Source: Halictus rubicundus
Taxonomy: Eukaryota > Arthropoda > Insecta > Hymenoptera > Halictidae
DNA length: 64,000 bases
Direction of reading: 5' to 3'
NCBI RefSeq assembly: GCF_050948215.1
Contig: NC_135152.1
Coordinates: forward strand, 7,846,310-7,910,309
The notes under the pieces are model-generated. The model saw only the letters and a program-made list of their open reading frames with translations. It was not told where the DNA came from and made no database searches. Made by a program: the position numbers and the translations under genes. Numbering within the stretch: the first letter of the stretch is position 1; the number at the start of each line of letters is the position of its first letter. Of this stretch, positions 24,624-36,724 are shown in pieces.

Positions 24624-26929
24624 TAGTTGTGAAGTGATAAACGCGAGATGAGTCATTTTGATTGTTCCGGTGGTTCCGGCGTTGAGTAAATCATTTTTGA
24701 AAAGCTTGTTGATAAAAAAACTTGATGTTTCTAGTGAACGAATCGACATTTTGTTTCCACTGTGCCGGCGCATCGGCTAGTACGGCTGCACTTCATTTGA
24801 GAATTTAAACTTCGCGTACGTGGCTTTCGCATTAACTCGTACGGTGCAGTGGAACGATTAGTTAATGACCGTGACAATTTTCTCGTTGTCACACTAATTC
24901 CAGTTAGTTAAGGTCACGGCTTGGAAGCTTTCGGATCGGTTTAGAGGCTGCGTAGAGTGCAGGTTTTCTCGTTGGCCGCGAGCGGTGAGCATCAGTGTTG
25001 AGAATACAGTTGAATCAAGTGTTTATAGGAATCGAAATGGTCACGGCATGTATGGTCATGGGCATCATAGCACGAATAGCATAAATTGCAGTTTCAATCT
25101 AAGACGTGAACCTTGAAACGCTTTTAAAAAGCGTCCTCGCGTTATAAGTCTCGAGAGGGGACAGATAACGAAGAGTTCTTATACCATTGAATTCGTTCAG
25201 TGGATGGTACTCGAAAAATATTGAATAATTCTTACAGTGAAATGATACTCTGAATATGTCGTTTATTTGTAATATTTACCTAGATCATGTGCAGTTCGTA
25301 CCTTATTTGTATTCCTCTAATAAAACATTCTAAAATAATTTGTTAACGTGGAACGTTTATCATACAGAGCCTGAAATATATTTTTTTACTTTCTGAAGAA
25401 GTTTCTGAGGGTATCACTGTGAAACTAAAATTAATATATTACACATATAAATTTATATATATAATAACTAGTGGACGAAATACACGAGGACGTAATATGA
25501 ATTCGAGAATATTTATGTATTATCTCTATCTCATTAAAATTATTTAAAGGAAGAATACATTTAGATTCTGTTTCTGACAAATGACTTATAAATGTCTAAT
25601 AATTAGTTACGAGCAGACTGCTGATCTTCATGCAAAGCATAATGCGTTTGCATCAATTGCAAGAAACAGGAGCTTAAATAGCTTCTTCCATATAATAATT
25701 TCAAGAAATCAAAGCCCAGTAATCTGCTATACACTGTTCCAAATTGCACCTACTTATTTTTGTGATAAACAGATAAAATCCCCGACCTCGTTATGAGGTA
25801 GTACAGATATAAAAAGATCATTTGTGGCATTGGCCTTGATAATACATTTCAAGATCATCGCAATCAACGAGACGTACCTTGGTCCACATACACACTTATC
25901 AAGTTCTTGTTTTATTGCAACTTGCACACGCCCGGATTATCTGAGAGATAGAAAGGTGCGCAGAAGTTGACGCAAATGTCCACAAAGGAATATTTGCCGA
26001 ACCGTTGTAAGTACACAGCAGTCGAACTGCAGGTCGATGTTATAAGGCATATATTTGTGGAATCAGCAGACGTTCTGAAGAAATAAAAAGTCAAACTCCG
26101 ACCGAGCGTTGCATTACATAATTTATCTATATAGTATGCAATCTGCGCATGCCGAGAATTACCGAAAATAATCCATTTTGATAATCAGAGCAAATGCAAT
26201 ATTCTCATTTTTGGAAGCTCGTGCAGCGAGACCAAAAATATCTTTTACGATGCCGACCTACGGTTATCGTGTCAAATATTGGGTTTTGTCTTTAGTCCTC
26301 GGTGAAAACGTGAAACTGTCGATTGCAATCGCGTTAATTAATGCGTGTGTGTTCCTTTTCGATTCCCGTGTTTACCTTGCAACGGAGCTCGAAAACAGAC
26401 GCCTGACGTTTAATTCACGACTGATAACGACGCGTATTGCGTTACAATCGACGATAAATTCTGCCGACGGATTTTCACGTCGACATGCCTCGTTCCTGAC
26501 GTTTCAAGCAAATCGGCGAAACGAGCGCCGGGATCGCTCCTAATCCCGATAAGCGGCCGATAAGCGGCCGAAACAATGAGATCATCGCCGCGAGGAAAAG
26601 TCGGAAAAACCGAGCTCTCTCGGCGACTGCACGCGAATCGTGGTCGACGTTCACGGTCGTGGTTTCGCTGAAACGATTCGCAAACTGCAGCATAACTGAC
26701 TACTCCGAAACATTCAGTTACAACGTAAATACGCTATGTTCGGTATCTCGTTTTATTTCACAACAATACATAAGCAAGTGGCTTCTTTTCAATCGTGCAC
26801 ATTTACAATAACTCATAACTAGTCTACCAATTATACTCTTCCATTAGGCGAATGGAAGAAGCAGACGCGAGCAAACACGAAGTTGTGAGAAATTATTAAA
26901 TGAATTAGGTGATACAATTAAAGTCGCAA
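24624..26929. other. Non-coding stretch with repeat fragments
   Basis: A family C end fragment (AGACTGCTGATCTTCATGCA then AATTGCAAGAAACAGGAGC) lies at about 25614-25690, close to the copy at 42876. The segment 25230-25420 belongs to the diverged repeat also seen near 22850 and 43370. No gene was recognised. Confidence 0.45.
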
Positions 26930-27300
26930 CGAGTGCCATTTTGTAAATGTTATAATTTTTACAAATATTGTGTTTCCTCGAAAAGATCGATTCTTCAGGT
27001 GATTTGGAATAACTTTCTCCTTTACGGAAATCTTCTCCGCGGCTCCGTTAAGGAGTTATTAACGAAAAACACGGACCAATCAGAGTGCGGCTACGGCGGA
27101 CTGAGTCCAGCTCGCGGCCAATGCCAACGTCGCGCTCAGCGAGACGCCGCGCTAACCGGGCTCCTATTGGTCCGTGTTTTTCGTTAATAACTCGTTAACG
27201 AAGCGGCGGAGAACATTTTCGCAAAGGAAAAAGTTGCTTGAAATGGTGTCAGGAATCACCTCTTCAGAGGAAGTGTACAATTTTTGGTACACCTTGTATA
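26930..27300 (+). mobile_element. Family B foldback element, copy 2
   Basis: The arms contain AGTTATTAACGAAAAACACG then GACCAATCAG on the left, and the complement TATTGGTCCGTGTTTTTCGT on the right. The right terminus reads GGTACACCTTGTATA. The loop of about 80 bases includes CGGCCAATGCCAACGTC. Both outer arms carry the CCGCGGCTCC/GGCGGAGAAC blocks. The left boundary is approximate. Confidence 0.85.
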
Positions 27301-28001
27301 TAGGATACATCATGCATTTTATCTAGAAAGACCACAACGAGGCTTCCAAAGTCTTCCATTTCGTTAGCAGTTGGGCTGGCTTCAGGTCTGAAGGATGGAG
27401 GAGGGTGAGAGTAATAATCACTGATACACGACGAACATAAATTTTCTCTCTGGTCGAACAAATTAACGGGGACAAAGGAACTCCGAGCAACCAGTTAAAA
27501 AAGTGCGACTCATTCGTTGGCGCCACCGACGCTATCGGGCGTCGATTGCACCGTGCGCTATCGATTCTGCCCGATGAAATCATTGGGATAGTTTATTTTT
27601 TGTCTGTTTGCTGGCAGCGCTTTCAGCGCGCCGTCGAACGCGGAATCGGCCTAACGAGCGCGGATTAAGTCAGTGAATGACCCGCGCCGCGCCGGTTCTA
27701 CACCGGTTATTAGTAAATCGTTAATGACGGTTTTTTCCGTTGCACAACAATACACGCTTTTTCTGCTTTCTTCCCCGGCGCATCGAGCGGCTCGCGCTTT
27801 GGAACGCGTGCGTGCAATGCAACGCTGATCAACAGTTACTCACTGTTTATCATCATCATGCACGAACACGTGAACGCGACTCGCTAATCCGTGATCTCGT
27901 CTCGCGTCTCGACCCGGAGGAAAACATGCTGGAAACTCGATCTTCTGTCTCGATATACAGGGTGGTCCACGCAACTTGTAATATTAGGAAAAAATGATAT
28001 A
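27301..28001. other. Non-coding stretch, nothing recognised
   Basis: A TATACAGGGTGGTCCAC motif at about 27955 resembles an element end with no partner. Frames at 27323-27583 (-) and 27740-27997 (+) are not protein-like. Confidence 0.4.
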
Positions 28002-28130
28002 CGGTGAATTCTCTGTATATGTCGCCGAGGCATGGCCGATAAGCTTCGCGTAATTGTCCCCACTACCGCGGTGCATACTCCGTGAGAGATCTCGATCGCC
28101 GGGGAGTAACATGATACGGGTCGGGTGTAT
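28002..28130 (-). mobile_element. Family A element, truncated and inverted
   Basis: After TA at 28000-28001 it reads CGGTGAATTCTCTGTATATG, then CGCCGAGGCATGGCCGATAA, then CCCCACTACCGCGGTGCATA. In reverse this is the right part of family A. The other end is lost before a family E arm begins at about 28140. Confidence 0.8.
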
Positions 28131-28139
28131 CGGTGTGAG

Positions 28140-28256
28140 ACCACTACTAACCCAATAACAAAGCTTCTCTATTTTTCATTATTTTTTTTTTATGGGACTT
28201 TCACCGACATATTCGTAGCATTTTTCCAATGAAAATGAAGCTTTCACATATGTCGA
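28140..28256. repeat. Family E single arm, diverged
   Basis: CCCAATAACAAAGCTTCT, then ATGGGACTTTCACCGACATA, then TCGTAGCATTTTTCCAATGA match the arm of the element at 3931-4220 and the copy at 10165. Confidence 0.5.
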
Positions 28257-29038
28257 GACATTCTTGCACATATTGCAATAAGAATCGCACGAACCTGCAT
28301 GAATTAAATTTTGTTATTTTTGTACATGCACATGTATTTTATACATATATACGTATATGTTATTCATATACAAACACATACCAATCACTTTTATTGCTCG
28401 GCGAGATTTACTGCACATGTGGTCGCTAATGATTTCGCAGTTGACGCGACCACGTTAAAATGAACTGAATATATTAAATAAATAAGTAAATACAGGGAAA
28501 ATTTTTTTGGCTGAGTATATGAGTCGTACAGCGCAATTTGGTAGTCAGCGCGATTTCGATGACGTGCGATAGGAAACGAATCGAAGCAATTCCAGCGAAA
28601 TTCTTCTGGTGAGCACCTGCTCGGCGCATGTAGGTATAGTTTGCACGAAGTAGCGAGCGGTCGCGTGCGTGAGCCCACGAGTGCGTGTAATCGGCACGCA
28701 TTAAGCAGCCGCGTGTGTTCTATCAACCCCTCCGGTTCCATTACCGTTCCACACGAGCGACGTGGCACCCAGCGATCATTCCCAGGGCCCCGTTTCGAAA
28801 TTCTTTCCGCGACGAGCCGAGCAGACCAGCCCGATAATATGTAAATGTTTGCTCCCGGTTAAATGGCCACCTATTTGCCCCGGGGGGGACCTCTAATTAC
28901 GTCAACTGTCGTTTATAATACCTATTAGGCGCACCAGATTTCTTCCCTTTCTTCGACAGCCCGTTCCCTTCGGCCTCGAATTATGCTAGAAATTGTACGG
29001 TGGAACGTTGACTACTGAACTTCTCATATTTGCAGTTA
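28257..29038. other. Non-coding stretch, CpG-rich in part
   Basis: 28600-28900 is GC- and CpG-rich with frames on both strands (28641-28844 on +, 28391-28768 on -), none protein-like. A promoter or untranslated exon cannot be excluded or shown. Confidence 0.35.
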
Positions 29039-29333
29039 CAGTGACTCCCGCTAATATTCGGACGCTCTTAACAGTCGCATAACTTTGTCAATTTTGGACT
29101 TGAATTTTTTTGAGAAGATAGAACAATTGGATCGCTACATAACGAGAGAAATATTTGATTACAATTGCGATTGGTCGAAGTTACAGAGAAAGTGCTAAAA
29201 GTTGTGTTTTGCAACTTTTTTATGGAGGCTTATATTAAAAATGTTAAAAGTACCTTTTGTACAGCTGTATCAATTATACATATACAAAGTTATGCGATTT
29301 TTAAGAGCGTCCGAATATTAGTGGGAGTCACTG
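29039..29333. mobile_element. TA-flanked element with about 49-base inverted ends (family G)
   Basis: Flanked by TA at 29037-29038 and 29334-29335. The left end starts CAGTGACTCCCGCTAATATT and continues CGGACGCTCTTAA; the right end, reversed, starts CAGTGACTCCCACTAATATT and continues CGGACGCTCTTAA. Only a few mismatches occur over about 49 bases, suggesting a young insertion. Length is 295 bases, non-coding, of Tc1/mariner type by its TA target. Confidence 0.94.
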
Positions 29334-29774
29334 TACATCCCTTGGCACGCTCTTGAAAAGGGAGTAACAAAATTTAACATTGTAATGTATGCTCGAGTCG
29401 CCGAATCTTTATAATTTTAATAGTCGTAAAATACAAAATCCGAGATCAATCATTTATCAGCCGTGTTTGTTTAATTTTCGTTTTCATGTGTTCGGTTTAC
29501 GTTTATAATTTGTTGTAACGCGAAATTCTGTTCTCCCATTTTTCTCCGAGATTCAGCTCATTTTTAGCGGAATGTCCAAAGGCCCGAAAAAAGTGACAAC
29601 GTTCGGTTAAATCGTCACTTCTTTCACCGTCTCGCGTTGCAGTAACAGGAAACCACAGTTGAACAATGGCCTCGGTGCCATGAAATTGCCTAAAAAGTTC
29701 GAAAAAATCCCCAACTTTTAACGATCTCCTACAAAACACTCTTTCACTTCTCCTTCGACGATAATTATTCTCGA

Positions 29775-29811
<37 letters not shown>

Positions 29812-31285
29812 TTGTTGTGCCTCCATTAAAAATTGCAAAGTACTGGCGAAACGTTGCAAAAAATTTGTTTACGAAACCCAATTCTTCTGATCATTCACTA
29901 TGATCGATTTCGATTATTCTACTTAAAAAATGATCAGTAGATTGCTGTAGCAAGGAATATTTTTTATTTATATTTTATCAAAATAGAAGTGTAATAGTAG
30001 TTTCCAGAAAATAAACTAATATTCGGTTAAATTCTGTACAATTTTTATATTCATATCATATTATACTTTTACGTTCTTATTATTTTTTATATTAATCCAA
30101 ACGGGTCTGAACATAACAGTATTATTTTCCTTTGATTTGCGATTAGTTAAGATGCAATATCTTTATGATTTTTAAAGAGACTGACTGAGCTCTGTTTGAT
30201 CGATTCTTTTATTAGCTATTGTATGGCAGCTAGTTATATAAAATTTAACCTATGTCAGGGACACCGGCATATACGTATGCGTTTGATTTTCTAAAATTAA
30301 AATTACTTTAGGTAGAAACAAAATTAAAATCTGTTGCAGAACTATGCACCACAAAATTTCACATAAATCACAATTTTTGCATTGTGAGAACTTCTCTTAA
30401 AAATAAAATTAGCTCCAGTCAAATTTATGCTAATAATTATTTAATGTGTAATTAATACTATTTATGGATTCAATCGAAATTGTACCATCTCACTACGTTT
30501 CTATTTACAATTTCGACAAAGACGGGTATTAAATGTAAATAGAATAATAAATATAATTTAATTGAATCATCGGATTTTTAAAGTACATTTCGAGGTTAAA
30601 CGCATCGATTTGTATGATCACTTTATATTGCAGCGTCACCGAATGTCCGTTTGTTATTTTCCGTATGTGATACCAGAGCTAACTATACCGTCCTTCGGTC
30701 GACTCGCTGACTGACAATGAGTGACGACGAAGGATAGCACGCTTTCATGGTTATACCCACCGCGAATTTTTAAATTAATAAAACGAATTAGGCTGCCCCC
30801 ACAGTTTATTTGCGGATTTCGTGTCGGCTAGTTGTTCCCGTTCGTGCACTGCGGATAGCTCTAAATGTTAGCCATTAGCGGCCGTAATTGGTAATCGATG
30901 TCGCTCAGCCCGTTTCGATATTCAGCCCTATCAAGGAAGCTTGTTCTCCGATAACGAAACGCGAGTAAGAGCCTGCAACGATTCAGAATACGTCGACGAT
31001 ACGTTACAATCGATACGCTGTTCGATTTTACACCGTGCGCGATGCATAACGAAGATTCACTTTCGCGCACGACGCGTTTAAACATCAATTAACGAAACGG
31101 GCTCTAACCAATTTTAAATTCTCTCCAATTCTAACAATTTCCCAAAAAATGTCGAATGCAATTTTTCTAGCAAACATTCGATAAGGATGTCACTAACTGC
31201 AAACATTTATGTTTTTAAATCCATATTTTCATAAATTATTTCATCAGAACCAAAAATTTTAAAAAATTTTACTTTGCTGTGTTAA
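29334..31285. other. Non-coding stretch with a CT microsatellite
   Basis: Nothing recognised besides the CT repeat at 29778-29808. The frame at 29503-29859 (-) owes part of its length to that repeat. Confidence 0.45.
29778..29808. repeat. CT dinucleotide microsatellite
   Basis: About fifteen uninterrupted CT units. Confidence 0.95.
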
Positions 31286-31527
31286 CCCTTAGCACTTGAA
31301 TGGCGACTGTAAGGCGCCACTAAAAATTGCTGTATCATTATCCAGAATATTTTTTACATTATTAAACTTGTTTGTATTTAATAAATTACTGAACATTTCA
31401 GAATTGTACGAGTAAATTGTACCATTTTCGTATGTATAACATGTAAAAAATTATATATAGAAGGGAAATATTCTAGGTCGGAAGAAATGTTTTGTTTTGG
31501 AGTTGAAATACCTTCGAGTGCAAAGGG
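31286..31527. mobile_element. TTAA-flanked piggyBac-like element (D2)
   Basis: TTAA on both sides (31282-31285, 31528-31531). The left end CCCTTAGCACTTGAATGG and reversed right end CCCTTTGCACTCGAAGG agree over most positions. Just inside is a GACTGTAAGGCGCCACT block. Length is 242 bases, non-coding. A left-hand fragment of the same family lies at 59355-59412. Confidence 0.9.
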
Positions 31528-31841
31528 TTAAACATTGCTCGCGTTATCTTTGTTAATATTATCTAATAAAATGGTTCAATTTTCTGTCTATACTTTGCAG
31601 TCTGGTGTTTCACCTACTCGTTTCTCTCATAAACGCATAATTATGAAAACCGACTTGAATTAAAAGAAGAGTAAATAATTTGGTGTCCTGGGGGTAGAAA
31701 CAAATGTAGAAACTTGTGACATTGATAAATTTATCGAAGGGACAGCACGGAACCTTTCTTTGCTTGAAGGTCTGCGCAGGCGCCGCCCTCTGACGCAGGG
31801 GTAGAACCTGCTTCAACAACTATGGTGGACGCATGACGCCT

Positions 31842-32320
31842 CAACACGTTGACTGCCATGTCACCAGTATCTAGGCGGCGGAATTAGTCCTCCAGAATTG
31901 GAAAATAATTTTTTACTAGACCGAGTGTAATTTAGTGTTGGCTTTAACCTCTTAACTTAACAATTATTTTGTAAAAGTGTGTATTATATTATATTATAAT
32001 ACCCAAGTATTCCCGGGCTTTTAAGTTAAGAGGTTAAACAGTAATTAATATCGTAAATCTTGGCTTGTCAATTCGCATAATAATATTCGCATAAATTCGC
32101 TAAATTCGCACCAGTGTCCACAAGAATCACACACAATGAGAGCAATTTATTGAATAATACAAGAAAGCAAAAGATAAGATTTATCACAGCCATTGATTTT
32201 GTATTCTTTTTGTGAGTCCTAATAAAGTTTGGTTTACCGAATAAATTGTAATAAAAATTTATTTTCGCGTTTGATAAATATGAAACACGTATCATGGCTG
32301 ACGTGGCCAGTCAAAGTTGA
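31842..32320. mobile_element. Probable element with GTTGACTG ends, interrupted
   Basis: The left AACACGTTGACTGCCATGTC and the reversed right sequence CAACTTTGACTGGCCACGTC share GACTG-CC--GTCA. A TTAA-flanked mini-palindrome lies inside at 31948-32033. Outer target duplications were not found, so the outer element is tentative. Confidence 0.4.
31948..32033. mobile_element. 86-base TTAA-flanked palindrome (D3)
   Basis: TTAA lies at 31944-31947 and 32034-32037. The ends CCTCTTAACTTAA and TTAAGTTAAGAGG are exact complements over 13 bases. The interior is AT-rich. Its size and TTAA flanks fit a minimal piggyBac-like element. Confidence 0.75.
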
Positions 32321-33034
32321 CGAAACGATATCGAGGAAATTCTCATGCACGTGGGAGCTTCGATTCGAGTATTCAATTCAAAGCAAATTTTCCAAGGATA
32401 AGATTTAATTTATTCATAACATTCCTCGCCGATTGATCTCAACTCTAATCCGTTAAAAGTGATGTGAAACATAGCGGTATGCTATATTAGCGATTTTTTC
32501 TGATTATCCCTCGGTTGCTTCTTTCACTTAAAACATAAGATCATTTGACACTTCCTGATGTAATAGATTATTTTAATTTTAATTTTTCGACAGCATAGAT
32601 TCATGCAAAAGAAAGGTTGTACAATAAACGCATAATTGTTCCGCAACAATTACAGAATAATGAGCTAGCCCTGAAAGAACTTGAAAAAATGTGAAAATTA
32701 TGTGGGTCAGATTGATACCAAGACGTATTGTTAAAAATGTTGACGCATATTTTACTATTAATAATACTAAACGTATATATACATGTTTCATGTTAGAAAA
32801 TTAAGTCGCAAACTTTCACATCAATTTCACATCTACTACCTAGTACTGTTATCAAAAGATAAGAAATTTAGTATTGACTTTCACACACACTTGATACTAA
32901 TATTTACTTATTTTTACGCCCAAGTCCCAACGTGATAATAGGGCAGAATTAATTTCGCACAACTTGCGGAAAAATCGAAAGATTCTGGGGCAGTTTGATA
33001 CGACGAGAGGCGACCCAGCGATCGAAGGGGTTGC
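32321..33034. other. Upstream flank of the candidate first Myrf exon
   Basis: Mostly AT-rich, turning GC-rich from about 32990. If 33035 is the Myrf start codon, the 5' untranslated region and promoter would fall here or further upstream. No TATA box, initiator or splice signal could be assigned with confidence. Confidence 0.3.
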
Positions 33035-33068
33035 ATGGCCTCTGCCCCCCGCGTGGTCGAGTCCCCAG
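33035..33068 (+). CDS. Myrf: Candidate first coding exon of Myrf (tentative)
   Basis: The secure exon at 51764 enters with two bases of a codon, so the preceding coding exon must end one base into a codon. Here an ATG opens eleven codons (MASAPRVVESP) plus one G, then CCAG|GTAAGC. Joining completes a GGA glycine codon and reads on into RGDFVGG. A second CCAG|GTAAGC lies nine bases downstream, also in phase, and would add Lys-Pro-Gly. The bases before the ATG (GTTGC) are a weak initiation context, and overlapping minus-strand frames of 108-134 codons cover the same GC-rich block. The true first exon could instead lie outside the window. The assignment rests on phase and donor strength only. 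Confidence 0.45.
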
Positions 33069-34227
33069 GTAAGCCAGGTAAGCACCGCCCTCGAGGCACC
33101 ACGGGTGAAACCCCCACCATGATCGGAACATGGTGGTGGGTACGAGCGACCCTCGTCGATACGAGGAGGGCCGCGATAATGCCATTTCGTTTTGCCACGG
33201 GAAAACAAGGGCCATGAACATTCTTCTTTCGCCGGGACAATTCTCACCTCTGTCTGACCCTTCGGCTTCGAACGAAAATACCATCGATCCAACAATTTCA
33301 CGGGAACGGTCCGGAAACTCTTCGCCTAGTCTCGTGGACGGCCATGAACGTTATCCAGGAGTGAACAGTGACTTCGAATCGCCGGCGAAGCCGCGAAAAA
33401 TGAAGACAGAGTAAAAAACGGTTCGATATAACGCCGTATCGAGCGAGAAGTTGTAAAAATAACAGTCGATACGATTCGCGACACGCGATGCATCAGAACG
33501 TCCCGGTGGGCTGGCTCGCGAGGAACTCGATTGGTTAATAACCGTCGCAGGAGTTTTCCCATCGAAAGAAAAAAAAATAATGGAGCGGCCGACGCTAGGA
33601 GGATCCTACACCAGGAAATTGTTTAATTATGTAGTGATTCGGTGTGCCCGTGATCGACGTTAATCGCGTTCCCCTCCCCCCTTCCCCCGAGAGTGTGACA
33701 TCGAGTTCATCGGCCATCGAAGCATCATGGAATTCCCGTGGACTTTGCAACACCAGGTCGCCGAGCCTGTTCAAAATGGACGGGCTCATCCGAACGAGCA
33801 CCACGAGGACTCCGGGATTAATCAGGCGACCACGAGGCGTTTGTTGACCGTGGCAGGTAATGTTGAATCGAACCGATTCAGGACCGGATCCGCGCAGACC
33901 GGATCCTGGAAACTGGTACATGAAATTTCGAAAAAAATTTGTCGATCCGCAACTGGAACACTTCAAAGACCGGTTGTTGTTAAATATCAACCGATGTTGA
34001 GACATTTTAGGATTTCTTAATAAGCGAACTATCCGTCCTCGGGAATGGTACCGTTGGATTCGGTATTTTAGGATTTATCAGACAGCTGATTGCGGTAAAC
34101 AGTTATTGCTTTGCTGATAAACAAAGGTAGCTTCGGTTGGTGATTTTGTTCTTGCAAAGAATGATCCCAGCTTCGCTATTACAACCTGAGATAGCTAATT
34201 TCTCTTTAATGTCTTTGATTGTCACTA

Positions 34228-34424
34228 GACTGCGGATTTTATGCATTTATGGCAAAAATGGGTAAGCACAATTTAAAGCAGTGGACATATTAAAAAGATT
34301 TGAGGGCACCAGCGTATTGGTTTTAGCTTAATAAGATAATTAATAGAAGAAAGAAATTTTTATTTCGCTCCTGTGTCTCGCAATCGATGTAAATATTTTT
34401 TATTTTGCATAAAGATCCGCAGTC
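34228..34424. mobile_element. Family C element, complete, TA-flanked
   Basis: TA at 34226-34227 and 34425-34426. The left end GACTGCGGATTTTATGCATT and reversed right end GACTGCGGATCTTTATGCAA agree closely. Length is 197 bases, non-coding. Confidence 0.88.
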
Positions 34425-36541
34425 TAATTATCACTTATTATCTGCCGGAAGTCAGCAATAGACTATTAAAAGTCTGTCAAGAAAGCCTAACAAATGTTTG
34501 GTAACAGTCCCAAACGAAATTATTTCATTACGTTGTCAGAGGTTAATTGGTTCACTATTAAAATTGCTATTGGAAGGATCTAGTAAAAAATTTTTATCCG
34601 TAGACTTTAAAAAATTATGAAATAATGTGATAAGTTAGTATATGAATAGGGAGAGTAATCACTTTCTCTGACCGAAAGTTTCCAAATTGAAATGTTGTAA
34701 ATGTTTCCTGCGCTCGGTTTATTGAAACTTAATGGAACTTTCCATCCACCTTTGACCCCCGTAATTTTATCCATTTCTAATCTTTGTCCCGTCCCGTTCA
34801 AATTGGCCTGACCTCAGGATCATGTTCTCGCTCCTGCGTCTCGAACAGGCGAACAATGATAGGAAGTTTGAGCGTTTATTAAGACTTAACCGTAGAATTA
34901 TGGTCTCGCTGTGGCGTTGCATTGTTTCCACGTGTAATGTTATGCAATTGCATAAACAGCTCGTCGATATTTCCATTAAGTTGGATGACACGTGCGTTGC
35001 GGAACGATCGCCGCCATTTTAGCGACGTTACGGCAATTTTCGCGTGCGAAGAGAACCCGAAATAATTAAAATCAATTTTAGACGCCGGATAGGAAATTGC
35101 CTCGAGATTATGGGCGTCTCTGTGCGTTTGTTGTTTAAGATAAAGCGATTCGATGGCCGCCGTTCGTAATTTCGAAATTGCTGTCGCCATTAGAATGGAT
35201 CCTGCGTTCGCGTTTACCACGGTTCGCAGGTGCTGCTTCTGGCAAATTAGATTATTATGTGCCGACGAAACAATGGAGAAATGGGTCTCTCCGCCACTCT
35301 CTCCGATTATTAATGGGACTGTTTTTTATTGTTATCGAAATGGCCATCAACGGAAAACGGTAGATCCGCGTGCCTCTAGAATGCTTCCGGGAAGTGGGTA
35401 ATCTGTGCTTTAGAAAATTTGCGTTTTCTTTTTGCATAATGTACGCCGCTGTTTGCGCACAACAATAAGAAGCGTGGAATTAAAAAGTCTGAAATGAATG
35501 AACTATTAAGAAAATTAAGAAAGAACTCATTTAACAAACTGATTTTAGATCAAAACTAACAGGTCAATTTAATAAACAGATTTTAATAAACAATTGAATA
35601 AAAAGTTAGTTACAGAGCTAGATTATTTGTACAGTAAATACGGGTCGGTTTTAGACTGAACTATTTATTCATAATTTTATGTGAAACATAAAGTTTGTCA
35701 TTTTTTATGTGAAGCTGCATTCGACTAATAAAAGAGTTAAATATCAGAAATTGGGATAATAAAGGTTTCGATTTTTCGAAGAGTTACTACCGTCTTATTC
35801 TTGAATTATGGATTTATTTATGCCCCTGAAAATCGATTAACAGATACTGTTTAAAATAAGTGTTTAAAATAAATAGAACTTAGTAATATAAAATTTAAGA
35901 GATGTACACATAGTTTCAATACCATAAGCAAATTTGCATCAATTCTGTTGAAACTATTTTTTCATTATCTTTCTCTTAGAAACAAGTGTGGTAATTCTCA
36001 CTGCTTCGTACGAGAGATTCAATTAGCACGATTTATTAAACGACATAATCTACTTACGAATCTTTCAATTTATGACCATTGACTGCAACTTATCTGTTGC
36101 GAAATTATTTATTGCACAATAACTGACTTTAATTGACGTTTCTCGGAATCCCGTAATGTTCATTTACGGAAAGAGTTGCAACGTGCATTTGCATATACGC
36201 GTCTCTAAAACTCGTTGCTCGGTCAATAAAAATTAAATATATACCATTTGAACGCGCATGTCGCAGCTAGTCAAAATTGTTATTTATCACGACAGCGAAA
36301 CAATTAATCGATAAAAGTAATTGAAATTATTGCCTAATTAATGTGTATTCGTATATCTCCATATACGTTTATGTAAAAATTTCCTTCAGTAGAATTCATT
36401 CGTTAGATTTTTTATTCGACTTTTGCGTATCTTCTAAGAGAAATAATAAAATATATTTACGCAAAATAAAAATGATTTGCATCGATTACAATAAACAGGA
36501 GCAAAACAGTAATTTTAATAAGATGACACCGATCTAGGGTA

Positions 36542-36724
36542 AGGGACCCAATTACTGTATTAATTATACTTATTTTTAAAGCGTAATGAATATTAATGTA
36601 TGACATATTAACTGAGTTTAATGGAAAAAATGTAATATCTTCTTTTTACTATTCATTATGCTTTAAAAATATATATAATTCATATAGGTACAGTTATTGG
36701 TACTCCCACAGTAATTGAGTCCCT
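36542..36724. mobile_element. Inverted-repeat element with AGGGAC ends (family H)
   Basis: The left AGGGACCCAATTACTGTATT and reversed right AGGGACTCAATTACTGTGGG share their ends. Further in, TTTTTAAAGCGTAATGAATA mirrors ATTCATTATGCTTTAAAAAT. About 183 bases, AT-rich, non-coding. Flanking duplications are unclear. Confidence 0.7.

Noticed and set aside
32897..33301. Overlapping minus-strand frames of 108, 111 and 134 codons
   Set aside because: Three frames on one strand plus others on the opposite strand in a GC-rich block; no domain. High GC explains the lack of stop codons.
33595..34005. 136-codon minus-strand frame containing CSSCGS
   Set aside because: A single CxxC is not enough for a zinc-binding domain, and plus-strand frames overlap the same bases.
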